From Actinoplanes lutulentus (GTDB taxonomy: Bacteria > Actinomycetota > Actinomycetes > Mycobacteriales > Micromonosporaceae), in contig NZ_QLMJ01000025.1 in NCBI RefSeq assembly GCF_003259845.1, positions 123,548-187,547 of the forward strand: 64,000 nucleotides of DNA, written 5' to 3'. The notes beneath the pieces were generated by a model. That model saw only the letters and a program-made list of their open reading frames with translations, was not told where the DNA came from and did not search any database. How positions within the stretch are numbered: position 1 is the stretch's first letter; each line of letters begins with the position of its first letter. Below, in pieces: positions 35,659 to 44,565 of the stretch. The translations under genes were made by a program, and so were the position numbers.

Positions 35659-37152
35659 ATGACGGCGACTCACGTTCCTGGCACTCCTGTGATCGAGGAC
35701 GGCTGGCTTCTCTCCACGAACCCGGCCACCGGCGACGAGGCCGGGCGTGTCCCGGTCGCCGACGAGAAGGCGGTCGTGGCCGCCGTCGAGCGCGCCAAGG
35801 CAGCCGCGATCTGGTGGCAGAGCATCGGCTTCGAGGGACGCAAGGTCCGCCTGCTGCGCTGGCGCACCCTGCTCGTCGAGCGGATCCAGGAGCTCGCCGA
35901 GCTGGCCCACTCCGAGGCCGGCAAGCCGGTCACCGACGGGATCATCGAGGTCACCGCCGCCGTCGAGCACCTCGACTGGGCGGCCAAGAACGCGAAGCGG
36001 GTGCTCGGTCCCCGCAAGGTGCGTACCCGTCTGCTGCTCGCCGAGCACTCCGGGCACGTGGAGTACCTGCCGTTCGGCGTGGTCGGCGTGATCGGCCCGT
36101 GGAACTACCCGATCGTCACGCCGATCGGCCCGATCAGTGGCGCCCTAGCCGCCGGCAACACCGTCGTCTTCAAGCCGAGCGAGTACACCCCGGTGGTCGG
36201 GCAGTGGCTGGCCGACACGTTCGCCGAGGTCGTGCCGGAGCACCCGGTGCTGCAGGCCGTGCACGGGTTCGGTGACGTCGGCGGCGCGCTCTGCCGGTCC
36301 GGCGTCGGCAAGGTCTCGTTCACCGGCTCCACCGCGACCGGCAAGAAGGTGATGATGGCCTGCGCCGAGAACCTGGTGCCGGTCGTCATCGAGGCGGGCG
36401 GCAAGGACGCGCTCATCGTCGACGCTGACGCGGACGTCTCGGCCGCGGCCGAGGCCGCCGTCTGGGGCTCGATGACCAACGCCGGGCAGACCTGCATCGG
36501 CATCGAGCGGGTGTACGCGGTAGCCCCGGTCTACGACGCGTTCGTCGAAGCCGTCGTGGAGAAGGCCGGCAAACTGCGGACCGGCCAGGAGATCGGCCCG
36601 ATCACCATGCCGAAGCAGCTCGACATCATCCGCGACCACATCGAGGACGCGCTGGCCAAGGGCGGCCGGGCGGTTCTCGGCGGTGCTTCCTCGGTGCAAG
36701 CTCCCTATGTGGCGCCCACGGTGCTCGTCGACGTGCCGGCCGACTCGTCGGAGATGCGCGAGGAGACGTTCGGCCCGACTCTGACGATCACCAAGGTCCG
36801 GGACGCGGACGAGGCCGTCGAGAAGGCCAACGACACTCCGTACGGGCTGGGTGGCTCGGTCTTCGCCAAGAAGAACGGCATCCGGATCGCCCGCCGGCTG
36901 CGCTCCGGCATGGTCGCGGTGAACGGCACGCTCACCTTCGTCGGCATGGGCAACCTGCCGTTCGGCGGCGTCGGCGAGTCCGGCTTCGGGCGGATCCACG
37001 GCGAGGACGGGCTGCGCGAGTTCGCCCGGCCGAAGGCGATCACCGTACGCCGGGCGAAGTCCCTCCTCCCGGCGATGACCTTCGAACGCACACCGGCCCA
37101 GGTGCAGCAGATCGTCAAGGCCCTGCGTCTGCTGTACGGACGTAAGCCCTAG
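35659..37152 (+). CDS. NAD(P)-dependent aldehyde dehydrogenase
   Basis: A 497-residue ALDH-superfamily enzyme that oxidises an aldehyde to the acid. The motifs are GVVGVIGPWNYPIVTPI with the co-substrate Asn, FTGSTATGKKVM for nucleotide binding, the general base Glu in VIEAGGKDALIV, and the catalytic Cys in NAGQTCIGIERV. The C-terminal hydrophobic/basic extension RPKAITVRRAKSLLPAMTF, and overall resemblance to class 3/fatty-aldehyde dehydrogenases, suggest a long-chain or aromatic aldehyde. Substrate is not determined. It is followed at 9 bp by an ABC exporter pair. Confidence 0.93.
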   Translation: MTATHVPGTPVIEDGWLLSTNPATGDEAGRVPVADEKAVVAAVERAKAAAIWWQSIGFEGRKVRLLRWRTLLVERIQELAELAHSEAGKPVTDGIIEVTAAVEHLDWAAKNAKRVLGPRKVRTRLLLAEHSGHVEYLPFGVVGVIGPWNYPIVTPIGPISGALAAGNTVVFKPSEYTPVVGQWLADTFAEVVPEHPVLQAVHGFGDVGGALCRSGVGKVSFTGSTATGKKVMMACAENLVPVVIEAGGKDALIVDADADVSAAAEAAVWGSMTNAGQTCIGIERVYAVAPVYDAFVEAVVEKAGKLRTGQEIGPITMPKQLDIIRDHIEDALAKGGRAVLGGASSVQAPYVAPTVLVDVPADSSEMREETFGPTLTITKVRDADEAVEKANDTPYGLGGSVFAKKNGIRIARRLRSGMVAVNGTLTFVGMGNLPFGGVGESGFGRIHGEDGLREFARPKAITVRRAKSLLPAMTFERTPAQVQQIVKALRLLYGRKP

Positions 37153-37161
37153 TCTGTTCGA

Positions 37162-37794
37162 GTGGTCGATCATCCGGCGGTCGAGGTCAGCGGTCTGCAC
37201 GTCAGTTACGGCTCCACGCCGGTCCTCGTCGACGTGGGGCTTGTCGTGCCGTCCGGCGCCGGGATCTGCGTCACCGGCGAGAACGGCATCGGCAAGTCCA
37301 CCCTGCTGCGCTGTGTGAGCAGCCTGCAGCAGCCGGACGAGGGCACCATCCGGGTCTTCGGCGGTGATCCGGGCGACACCCCGGAGTTCTGGCGTGCCGT
37401 GGTCACCACCGTGGAACCGCCCACCTGGTACCCCGGCCTCACCGCCCGCGAGCACGCCGAGCTGGTCTGCCGGGCGCACGGTCAGGATCCGGCAGCTGCC
37501 GGAGTCGATGAGGCTCTGGAACGGTTCGGCCTCACCGCGCACGCTGACGCCATCCCACCGTCGCTCTCCTCCGGCCAGAAACAGCGGCTCACCCTGGTGC
37601 TGGCCCTGATCCGGCCCAGCTCGCTGCTCATCCTCGACGAGCCGGAGCAGCGCCTCGACCCGGACGGCAAGGCCGCCGTCGCCGCGATGCTCGCCGAGTA
37701 CATCGCCGACGGCGGCTCCCTGCTGATGGCGAGCCACGACGACGCGTTCGCGGCCGCGTCCGGCGCGTCGGTGACCACGATGGACGAGCTGTGA
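37162..37794 (+). CDS. ABC transporter ATP-binding protein (exporter type)
   Basis: A 210-residue single nucleotide-binding domain. Walker A is GENGIGKSTLLRC, the signature is LSSGQKQRLTLVLAL, Walker B is LLILDEPEQRLD and the switch His is in MASHDDAF. The GTG start is close behind the aldehyde dehydrogenase. The stop overlaps the next gene's start (GTGA), and that gene encodes a polytopic membrane protein, so the two form one exporter. The substrate is unknown. The LDEPEQRLD variant, with Glu-Gln in place of the usual Thr/Met, is characteristic of this actinomycete group (from memory). Confidence 0.9.
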   Translation: MVDHPAVEVSGLHVSYGSTPVLVDVGLVVPSGAGICVTGENGIGKSTLLRCVSSLQQPDEGTIRVFGGDPGDTPEFWRAVVTTVEPPTWYPGLTAREHAELVCRAHGQDPAAAGVDEALERFGLTAHADAIPPSLSSGQKQRLTLVLALIRPSSLLILDEPEQRLDPDGKAAVAAMLAEYIADGGSLLMASHDDAFAAASGASVTTMDEL

Positions 37795-39287
37795 CCTCGG
37801 TCCCGCTCCGCCCGGTCCGCCACTGGATCCACGCCACTCAGTCATCACACCGCGAGCGTGGCGCCACCCTCAGCAACGTCTACGTCGGCGTCCTGTTCGT
37901 CGCCATCGTGGTGGCGATGTTCAAGGAGCAGCTCACCAAGATCTTCTGGCCGGCCGACCCGTCGCTCTCCGCCCTCGGCAGCGTCTCGGTCGCCGTCATC
38001 TGCGGCGCCCTGCTGCTGTTGTCGCTGCGCCGCCTCGGCCCGATCACACTGAGCCGCCCGGCCTCATATTTCCTGCTCACCGCCCCGGTGAGCCGCCGCC
38101 GTCTGCTCATTCCGTCGGTGCGCATCGCGGCGGCAGCGGCAGCCCTGGCCGGTGCCGCGGCCGCCTTCGCGATCCTCGGTCACACCGGCTCCCGCGACAC
38201 TCTCTCCGATCTGCTCATCGTGATCGGCGCGCTGGCCGGCCTACTGGTCTACCTGATCGCCGCGCTCGCCCAGTCGGCCTCCCGAGGTGCGACGATCATC
38301 GATCGCCTCGCCTCGCTGGCGCTCGCCATCGGCCTGGCCGAGCTGGTCGCCGAAGCAGCCGGATGGACGCCGCCCACCCTCGCGGGCCCACCCACGACCA
38401 CGTCGCTGGTCCCGCTCGCGGGTGCGCTCACGCTGGTCCTGCTGCTGGGCTTCGGGCTTCTGGTACGCGACCTCGCGCGCACCCGCAACGACCGGATCCT
38501 GGAATCGGCGAAGACGGCGGGCACCCTGTTCGACGCGGCATTCGGCATGGAACCGTCCTGGATCACCGACATGGTCGAGCGACGGTACTGGGCGAACCGC
38601 CGGCTGCGCTCCAGCCACCTGCTGCGGGTCGCCCGCCTGCCGGTGCTGACCGCCCAGGACCTGCTGCTGACCGGCCGCCGGCTGCCCCGCCTGTTCTGGC
38701 TGGCCGGCGCCACGACCCTGCCGCTGCTGCTGACCTCGACCCCGCGCTGGCTGCTCGCCATCGTCCTGCTGTACGCCACGATGATCGCGGCCCGCACCTC
38801 GACCGGCACGATCCGCACCGACGCCGGCAACCCGGTCCTGTCCCGGCTCGTGGGTCTCACCTCACGCCAGGCGCTCTACCAGCGGGCGTGGGTGCCCGTC
38901 GCCCTGGCCGGCGTCTGGGCGACGGCGGCCCTGGCCCTGCTCCAGCTCACCGGCAACCTCGCACCCGGCCCGTGGTGGGCGCTGGGCATCGCCCTGGCAC
39001 CCGCCGGAGCAGCCGCGGCGATCCGCAAGGCTCGGACCGGTTTCGTCCGCAACGACCTGCTCCCGCTGGACACCCCGATGGGCACGGTCTCAACGGGCCC
39101 GCTCGTCAACTCGATCGCCGGCCCCGACCTGCTCCTGCTGGGCCTGCCGACGCTGCTGGCGCTGGCCCAGAACAAGCCGCTGTCCTGGAGCTCGGTGATC
39201 CTGCAGGCCGCGATCGCGGTGATGGGCGCCCGCGCGTACCTGAACGCCACGACGGCCGAGACCCGGACCGAGCTGACTCCCCGTTAG
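37791..39287 (+). CDS. ABC transporter membrane component, DUF6297-like
   Basis: A 498-residue polytopic protein with roughly ten to twelve hydrophobic helices in pairs (VYVGVLFVAIVVAMF, SVAVICGALLLLSL and LVPLAGALTLVLLLGFGLLV are clear examples). A cytoplasmic loop (~230-290) has RNDRILESAKTAGTLFDAAFGMEP. It is translationally coupled to the ATPase before it and is the only candidate permease for it. The type resembles the large DUF6297 permeases of actinomycetes. Its stop overlaps the stop of convergent nucS by 3 bp (shared TTAG). Confidence 0.82.
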   Translation: MTSVPLRPVRHWIHATQSSHRERGATLSNVYVGVLFVAIVVAMFKEQLTKIFWPADPSLSALGSVSVAVICGALLLLSLRRLGPITLSRPASYFLLTAPVSRRRLLIPSVRIAAAAAALAGAAAAFAILGHTGSRDTLSDLLIVIGALAGLLVYLIAALAQSASRGATIIDRLASLALAIGLAELVAEAAGWTPPTLAGPPTTTSLVPLAGALTLVLLLGFGLLVRDLARTRNDRILESAKTAGTLFDAAFGMEPSWITDMVERRYWANRRLRSSHLLRVARLPVLTAQDLLLTGRRLPRLFWLAGATTLPLLLTSTPRWLLAIVLLYATMIAARTSTGTIRTDAGNPVLSRLVGLTSRQALYQRAWVPVALAGVWATAALALLQLTGNLAPGPWWALGIALAPAGAAAAIRKARTGFVRNDLLPLDTPMGTVSTGPLVNSIAGPDLLLLGLPTLLALAQNKPLSWSSVILQAAIAVMGARAYLNATTAETRTELTPR

Positions 39288-39943
39288 AAGAGGGTGAGTT
39301 CGTTGCGCTCCATGCCGCGGAGCTTGTCGTAGTCGACGACCACGCAGCGGATGCCTCGGTCGGTTGCCAGGACTCGGGCCTGTGGCTTGATCTCCTGGGC
39401 GGCGAAGATGCCCTTCACCGGAGAGAGCAGCGGGTCGCGGTTCATCAGTTCGAGGTACCGGGTCAGCTGCTCGACGCCGTCGATCTCGCCTCGGCGCTTG
39501 ATCTCGACGGCCACCGAGCCGCCCTTGTCGTCCTTGCAGAGCAGGTCGACCGGGCCGATCGCGGTCATGTACTCGCGGCGGACCAGGGTCCAGCCCTCGC
39601 CGAACGTCTCCGGGTGGGCGGCGAGCAGCTCCTGGAGGTGAGCTTCCACACCGTCCTTGACCAGGCCAGGGTCAATGCCCAATTCGTACGAATAGTCCTG
39701 GAAGATCTCCTCCAGGGTGATCCGCAGTTCCTCGCCGGCCTTGTTCACCACTTTCCAGACGCCCGGCGATTCCTGCAGCTTGCAGGGCGGGCTCATCCAG
39801 TTCAGCGGCTTGTAGGCACGGTCGTCGGCGTGGATCGACACCGAGCCGTCGGCCTTCACCATCAACAGGCGGACGGCGGGCGGGAGGTGGGCGGACAAAC
39901 GTCCCACGTAGTCCACTGAGCATTTCGCGATGACCAGGCGCAC
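39284..39943 (-). CDS. nucS: Mismatch-directed endonuclease NucS/EndoMS
   Basis: A 219-residue NucS. The N-terminal DNA-binding domain starts VRLVIAKCSVDYVGRL. The C-terminal RecB-like nuclease core shows GPVDLLCKDDKGGSVAVEIKRRGEIDGVEQLTRYLELM, with the catalytic Asp, Glu and Lys of the ExK motif. NucS replaces MutS/MutL mismatch repair in most actinomycetes by cutting both strands at mismatches. The C-terminal RNELTLF resembles a sliding-clamp-binding tail. The GTG at 39943 fits the family length of about 220. It is flanked by two plus-strand genes. Confidence 0.95.
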   Translation of the reverse strand: MRLVIAKCSVDYVGRLSAHLPPAVRLLMVKADGSVSIHADDRAYKPLNWMSPPCKLQESPGVWKVVNKAGEELRITLEEIFQDYSYELGIDPGLVKDGVEAHLQELLAAHPETFGEGWTLVRREYMTAIGPVDLLCKDDKGGSVAVEIKRRGEIDGVEQLTRYLELMNRDPLLSPVKGIFAAQEIKPQARVLATDRGIRCVVVDYDKLRGMERNELTLF

Positions 39944-39997
39944 CGGGTGACAGTAACCGACCGAGCGGGACGAGCGTGGCGGTGCCATGCTGGCTAC

Positions 39998-40645
39998 GTG
40001 TTCGAAGTCCTCACCGGCACCGGCCTGGCGGCATCCGCCGGCCTGAATGCGTATATCCCCCTGCTGACCATGGGCCTGCTGGCCCGATTCACCGGCGCGA
40101 TCGATCTGCCGTCCGGCTGGGCCTGGCTGTCCAACGGCTGGACACTGACGATTCTTGCCGTGCTCCTGGCGATCGAAGTGGTCGCCGACAAGATCCCCGT
40201 GGTCGATCACCTGAACGACGTGGTGCAGACCTTCGTCCGGCCGACCGCCGGTGGCCTGGCGTTCGGCGCGGGCTCGACGTCCGAGACGGTCACCGTCACC
40301 GACCCGGGCTCGTTCTTCACCTCGCACGCCTGGGTGCCGATCGTCGCGGGTGGCCTGATCGCCCTCGGTGTGCACGGCGTGAAAGCGGCGTCCAGACCGG
40401 TGGTGAACGCGACGACCGGCGGCCTCGGCGCGCCGGTGGCGAGCACCGCCGAGGACTTCGGCAGCATCGTGATGTCGGTACTGGCGATCGTGCTGCCGAT
40501 CCTGGTGCTGATCGGCCTCGCCGCCCTGACGTTCTTTTCCTTCTGGGTCTTCCGGCGCCGCAACAAGCGCCGTGAGGCACGGGACGAGGCACGTGACAGA
40601 GAAGCAGGGGACAGGGCTGTCGATACGCAACGACTCTTTGGTTGA
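39998..40645 (+). CDS. DUF4126 membrane protein
   Basis: A 215-residue membrane protein with about four to five helices. GTGLAASAGLNAYIPLLTMGLLARFTG at the N-terminus and ADKIPVVDHLNDVVQTFVRPTAGGLAFG are hallmarks of DUF4126, a conserved family without known function. The C-terminus has a last helix (VLAIVLPILVLIGLAALTFFSFWVF) and a highly charged RRRNKRREARDEARDRE tail. GTG 39998 is selected because homologous sequence starts there; the open frame begins at 39947. It is divergent from nucS, with the next gene overlapping its stop (TTGA). Confidence 0.85.
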   Translation: MFEVLTGTGLAASAGLNAYIPLLTMGLLARFTGAIDLPSGWAWLSNGWTLTILAVLLAIEVVADKIPVVDHLNDVVQTFVRPTAGGLAFGAGSTSETVTVTDPGSFFTSHAWVPIVAGGLIALGVHGVKAASRPVVNATTGGLGAPVASTAEDFGSIVMSVLAIVLPILVLIGLAALTFFSFWVFRRRNKRREARDEARDREAGDRAVDTQRLFG

Positions 40646-41970
40646 CTCTTCCGGTGCCCGCTCTCGCCGTTCCTGTGTTCGCCCTTTCCGCGTGGCTGGC
40701 CTGTTACCTGCTGGGGCGTGATCCGGGGCGAACGGTTCTGCGGTGGGCTTCGTCGGCGCTCTGGGCGTACGCAATCGGGGTCTTGATCTGGACCCTCGCC
40801 CCAGGAAGCGTGTTCGCGCAGGTCTGGCTCTGTCTGCCGGCGCTGGGCTGGGCGGGCGCGGTGGTGGCGCTGCTGCCGCTGACGCCGCGCGAACGACGGC
40901 CGGTTGATCGTGGCGCACTGGTGCTCGGGTTGTTGTTCCTGGCGATGGTGATCGCGCTGCCGCCGATCGGGCGGCTGGTGGCGCTGGCGCCGCTGGCCGG
41001 CGCGCTGACGCTGCTCTGGCGGCTGCGCGCGCAGGTGCTGCCGCTGCGGCTGCCGCTGGCGATGACGACGATGGCCGGGCTCTACGCGGCGGGTCTGGTG
41101 CTGCTGCTGGTGCCGGTGAAAGGCGCTGACGTGGCGGCGCTGGCCGCGCTCGGTGTCGATCTGCTGGCGGCCGGTTACCTGATCGCGGTGGCGCACGCGG
41201 TGGAGACCGGTGAGCGGCTGCGGCCCGATCTGCGCCGCTCGGCGACCGGGGCGATCGTGGTGACGGTGCTGGCCGGGGTTCCGGCGACGGTCACGATGAT
41301 GCTGACACCGGGCGACGACGTGGTGGCCGTGCTGCAGTTTCTGATCATCGCGGTGGCGATGGCGGGCGTCGGCCTGTCCGGCCGGGTGCGCCGCCTGCTG
41401 GACCGGGTGGCGCTGGGCGACGAGGGTCCCTTGCGGACGGACCGGGCAGCGCTTTTCTCGAACGCGGACGCGTTGCTGCGCCGCCGGGAACGCCGGCGCC
41501 TGGACAGCATCGGCGAGCCGGAGTTCCTGCGGCTGACCCGGCGGGCACTGTCCGATTTCGGCGATTTGGATCGGCTGACCCGGAGCCCGCTCACGGATCT
41601 GCCGGTGGTGGAGCGGCGGCTCGCCGGCCGGGAGGATCAGCCGCGGGCCCGGGCGCGCGAGCTGCGGGCGGTGCTGCGGGAGTGCGTTTCGGGGCTGCGG
41701 CCGACGGGTCCATTCGGGACCACTGACGAGTGGCGGTACTACAACGTGCTGCAGTTCTGCTGCGTGCTGGGCATTGATCCGTACGCGAGAAGGCCCCGCA
41801 CCGACGGCATGAGCCGTGAGGCGAGGCTGGCGGTGGACTGGTTCAAGCGGTACGTGCCGCGGGACGTGACCCGGCAATGGCAGCAGGAGGCCGCCATGAT
41901 CGTCGCGGGCGGACTGTGGGACGAGTTGAGCGGTCGTCATCTGCATGAGACCACGACACGCAGTGGCTAA
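40642..41970 (+). CDS. Polytopic membrane protein of unknown function with cytoplasmic C-terminal domain
   Basis: A 442-residue protein not recognised as any family. The first ~245 residues hold about seven hydrophobic helices. The remaining ~195 residues are soluble, Arg-rich and helical (ADALLRRRERRRLDSIGEPEFLRLTRRALSDFG), ending in a part with WRYYNVLQFCCVLGIDPYARRP and WFKRYVPRDVTRQWQQEAAMIVAGGLWDEL. The plan (membrane half plus cytoplasmic domain) suggests a sensor or scaffold. The TTG start overlaps the DUF4126 stop; GTG 40654 is an alternative. It lies 51 bp before the FtsK-like ATPase and may belong with it. Confidence 0.7.
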   Translation: MTLPVPALAVPVFALSAWLACYLLGRDPGRTVLRWASSALWAYAIGVLIWTLAPGSVFAQVWLCLPALGWAGAVVALLPLTPRERRPVDRGALVLGLLFLAMVIALPPIGRLVALAPLAGALTLLWRLRAQVLPLRLPLAMTTMAGLYAAGLVLLLVPVKGADVAALAALGVDLLAAGYLIAVAHAVETGERLRPDLRRSATGAIVVTVLAGVPATVTMMLTPGDDVVAVLQFLIIAVAMAGVGLSGRVRRLLDRVALGDEGPLRTDRAALFSNADALLRRRERRRLDSIGEPEFLRLTRRALSDFGDLDRLTRSPLTDLPVVERRLAGREDQPRARARELRAVLRECVSGLRPTGPFGTTDEWRYYNVLQFCCVLGIDPYARRPRTDGMSREARLAVDWFKRYVPRDVTRQWQQEAAMIVAGGLWDELSGRHLHETTTRSG

Positions 41971-42021
41971 ATGCCCGAATTGGGCAGATATGGCTAAACT
42001 CCCCCAACATGGACTCCGGGG

Positions 42022-44565
42022 GTGCGCGTGGGTAGTCACCGCAACGCGTTGGTCGCCGCTGTCCGGCAGGAACTCGCCGAGGCTCGGGGCACCGCACGGG
42101 CAGTGCTGGCCGCCGCCGAAACATCACGTGGCGAGGCTCAGCACCGCAAAGGACTGGTTCGGGAGGCGTACGCCACCTGCCTGAACCAGCTGGCCGCGGC
42201 ACGCGAGTCGGCACGTGACGACATCCAGCGGCGATACCGCAGCGAGGCGGTACGCCTCGCCGGTCACCTGCGCGGACTGGCCACGGTCAGCGCCACGGGC
42301 GCGGCCGGTGCGCCGTGGCGGGTGTGGGCGCCGAGCGAGCCGGAGCCGGGCGATCGGCCCGGCCTGCTCCGCATCGGCACGATCGCGTTCGAGGAGACGG
42401 CCGCCCTGCCCGGGCTGGTGCCGCTGCTCGACGCCGCGCACCTGCACCTGAGCGGGCCACCGGCCACTCTCGATCAGATGATCATCGGCCTGCTGATGCG
42501 CGCGATCGGCAGCACCCGGCCGGGCGACGTCCAGCTCACCGTGTACGACCCGGAGCAGCTCGGCGGCACGCTCGCGCCGTTCGCCCCGCTGGCGCCGGCC
42601 CTGGTCGGCCCCGGTGCGCTCGGGTCCCTTCTGGACGAGCTGGTCGAGCACATCTGCCGGATCAACGAGATGCCGGGACCGCGTACCGAACCGTGGCGGA
42701 TCGTGGTGTTGCTCGCCGATCGGGCCACCGCGGCCGAGATCACGCCGGCGCAGCAGGCCCAGCTGGACCGGGTCGCGCGTAACGGGGTGACCGCCGGGGT
42801 GCACCTGGTGGTTCGCGGGCTGGAGCTCGAAGAACATCCGAGCGTCGAACGGATCGTGGTCCACGAGCGGACCGCGTTCTCCGACTCGCTCGGCCCGCTC
42901 CCGATCCGGCTCGACCCGCCGCCGCCGGCCGAACGGGTCACCGCGTTCTGCCGGGCGGCCGCCGACCGGATGAACGCCGGTCCCGCGCCGGCCCGGCTCA
43001 GCGACCTGGAGCCGCCGAAGTTCTGGGCCGCATCCGCACGGGACGGCCTGCCCGCCCCGATCGGCGACTGCACCGACGGCACAATGGTCGAGGTGCCGCT
43101 CGGCGACGCGTTGCCGCACGTGCTGATCGGCGGGCCGCCCGGTTCCGGCAAGACCAACCTGATCCACGTCTGGCTCGGTTCGCTCGCCACCCGGTACGGC
43201 CCCGAGGATCTCGCCCTCTACCTGCTCGACTTCAAGGAGGGCGTCTCGTTCGCCCGGTACGCGCCGGGCTCCCGTGACCCCAGCTGGCTCCCCCAGGTAC
43301 GCCTGGCCGGCATCAACGTCAACGCGGATCGCGAGTTCGGGCTGGCCATGCTGCGCCACCTCGGCGAGGAGTTGCGTACCCGGTCGCTGGCCGCGAGCCG
43401 GCACGGCGCCACGACACACGCCGAGCTGAAAGCGGCCGACCCGGAGGGCCACTGGCCGCGGATCGTGGCCGTCATCGACGAGTTCCAGGCGCTGATCACC
43501 GGCCGGGACGCGGCCGCCGACGAGGCCGCCGGTCTGCTCGGCGACCTGGCCCGGCGCGGCGGCCAGCAGGGCATCCACCTGATCCTCGCGTCACCGGAGA
43601 CGGTCGGGATGCAGTCGCTGGGCGGGCACTTCCCGCTGCGGATCGCGCTGCCCAAGGCCCGCCGGGTGCTGACCGACGACAACCTGGCGCCGGCGGTCAT
43701 CCCCCGGTACCACGCGGTGGTGAACACCGACTCCGGCGCGGCCGGCGCCAACCGGATCGTCCGGCTGCCGGACGCCGGTGACCGGACCGTCTGGCGCACC
43801 CTGCAGCGGCGGCTCTGGCGGTCCCGGCCGGTCGGCTGCGAGGAGCCGCGGCTCTTCGACGGGTATGCGGTGCCGCGTCTCCCTGCCGTGTATCGCACCT
43901 CGAGCCCTTCTCCCGGGCCGGGTTCTTCTCCGGGCGCTGTTCTCGGGGAGCGGATCGATGTGGCTGCCCGGCCCGCCCGGCTGCGGCTCGGGCGGATGCC
44001 GGGACGGAACCTGGCGGTGCTCGGTGCGCGTACCGATGAGGCGGGTGACATCCTCGCCGCGGCCGCGCTGTCGCTCGCCGCGCAGGGGCCCGCGCACTTC
44101 AGCGTGATCTGTCTGGCGCCCGAGGCCGAACGCGCGGCGGCCCGGCTGGTCGCCGAGCTTCCGGCCGCCGATTGGTACGACTCCTCGGACCTCACGTTCG
44201 ACCTGCCCGCCACCGACGTGCCGCACTACGTGCTCGGGTACGCGCTCGACGCGGCCGGACCGGCACACCGGGAGGCGCTGCGTGCCCTGCTCGACTCGGG
44301 GCCGGAGAGGCGTACCCACGTGCTCGGCTGGTGGCGCACCGTGCCCCGGCTCCGCGACGACCTCGGCGGGATGAGCGCCAGTTTCGACTCGATCGGCGCC
44401 TGGGTCGCGCTCGACGTGCCCGGCGCCGACCTGGCACCGCTGTACCCGCAACCCGGCGGCCCGGTCTGGTACCCGCGCAGCCGCCGAGCACTCTTCTTCG
44501 ACCGTTCCGTGCACCGCACACCCGAAGTGATCATCCCGTACGAGGTGAACAGTGACCACACGTGA
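42022..44565 (+). CDS. FtsK/SpoIIIE (EccC-like) ATPase without membrane anchor
   Basis: An 847-residue cytoplasmic ATPase. Residues ~1-90 are coiled coil. About 100-320 resembles a RecA fold without Walker A. About 330-570 is an intact FtsK-type domain: Walker A GGPPGSGKTNLI (370-379), LALYLLDFKEGVSFARYAPG, and Walker B RIVAVIDEFQAL (~480). About 640-830 is a third, degenerate domain (LRLGRMPGRNLAVLGARTDEAGD). Three RecA-like units in a row recall EccC of type VII secretion, but there is no transmembrane segment and no WXG100, EccB or EccD neighbour. It overlaps the next gene, a coiled-coil membrane protein, by 14 bp. GTG 42022 or GTG 42028 may be the start. A translocase or pump role is inferred. 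Confidence 0.82.
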   Translation: MRVGSHRNALVAAVRQELAEARGTARAVLAAAETSRGEAQHRKGLVREAYATCLNQLAAARESARDDIQRRYRSEAVRLAGHLRGLATVSATGAAGAPWRVWAPSEPEPGDRPGLLRIGTIAFEETAALPGLVPLLDAAHLHLSGPPATLDQMIIGLLMRAIGSTRPGDVQLTVYDPEQLGGTLAPFAPLAPALVGPGALGSLLDELVEHICRINEMPGPRTEPWRIVVLLADRATAAEITPAQQAQLDRVARNGVTAGVHLVVRGLELEEHPSVERIVVHERTAFSDSLGPLPIRLDPPPPAERVTAFCRAAADRMNAGPAPARLSDLEPPKFWAASARDGLPAPIGDCTDGTMVEVPLGDALPHVLIGGPPGSGKTNLIHVWLGSLATRYGPEDLALYLLDFKEGVSFARYAPGSRDPSWLPQVRLAGINVNADREFGLAMLRHLGEELRTRSLAASRHGATTHAELKAADPEGHWPRIVAVIDEFQALITGRDAAADEAAGLLGDLARRGGQQGIHLILASPETVGMQSLGGHFPLRIALPKARRVLTDDNLAPAVIPRYHAVVNTDSGAAGANRIVRLPDAGDRTVWRTLQRRLWRSRPVGCEEPRLFDGYAVPRLPAVYRTSSPSPGPGSSPGAVLGERIDVAARPARLRLGRMPGRNLAVLGARTDEAGDILAAAALSLAAQGPAHFSVICLAPEAERAAARLVAELPAADWYDSSDLTFDLPATDVPHYVLGYALDAAGPAHREALRALLDSGPERRTHVLGWWRTVPRLRDDLGGMSASFDSIGAWVALDVPGADLAPLYPQPGGPVWYPRSRRALFFDRSVHRTPEVIIPYEVNSDHT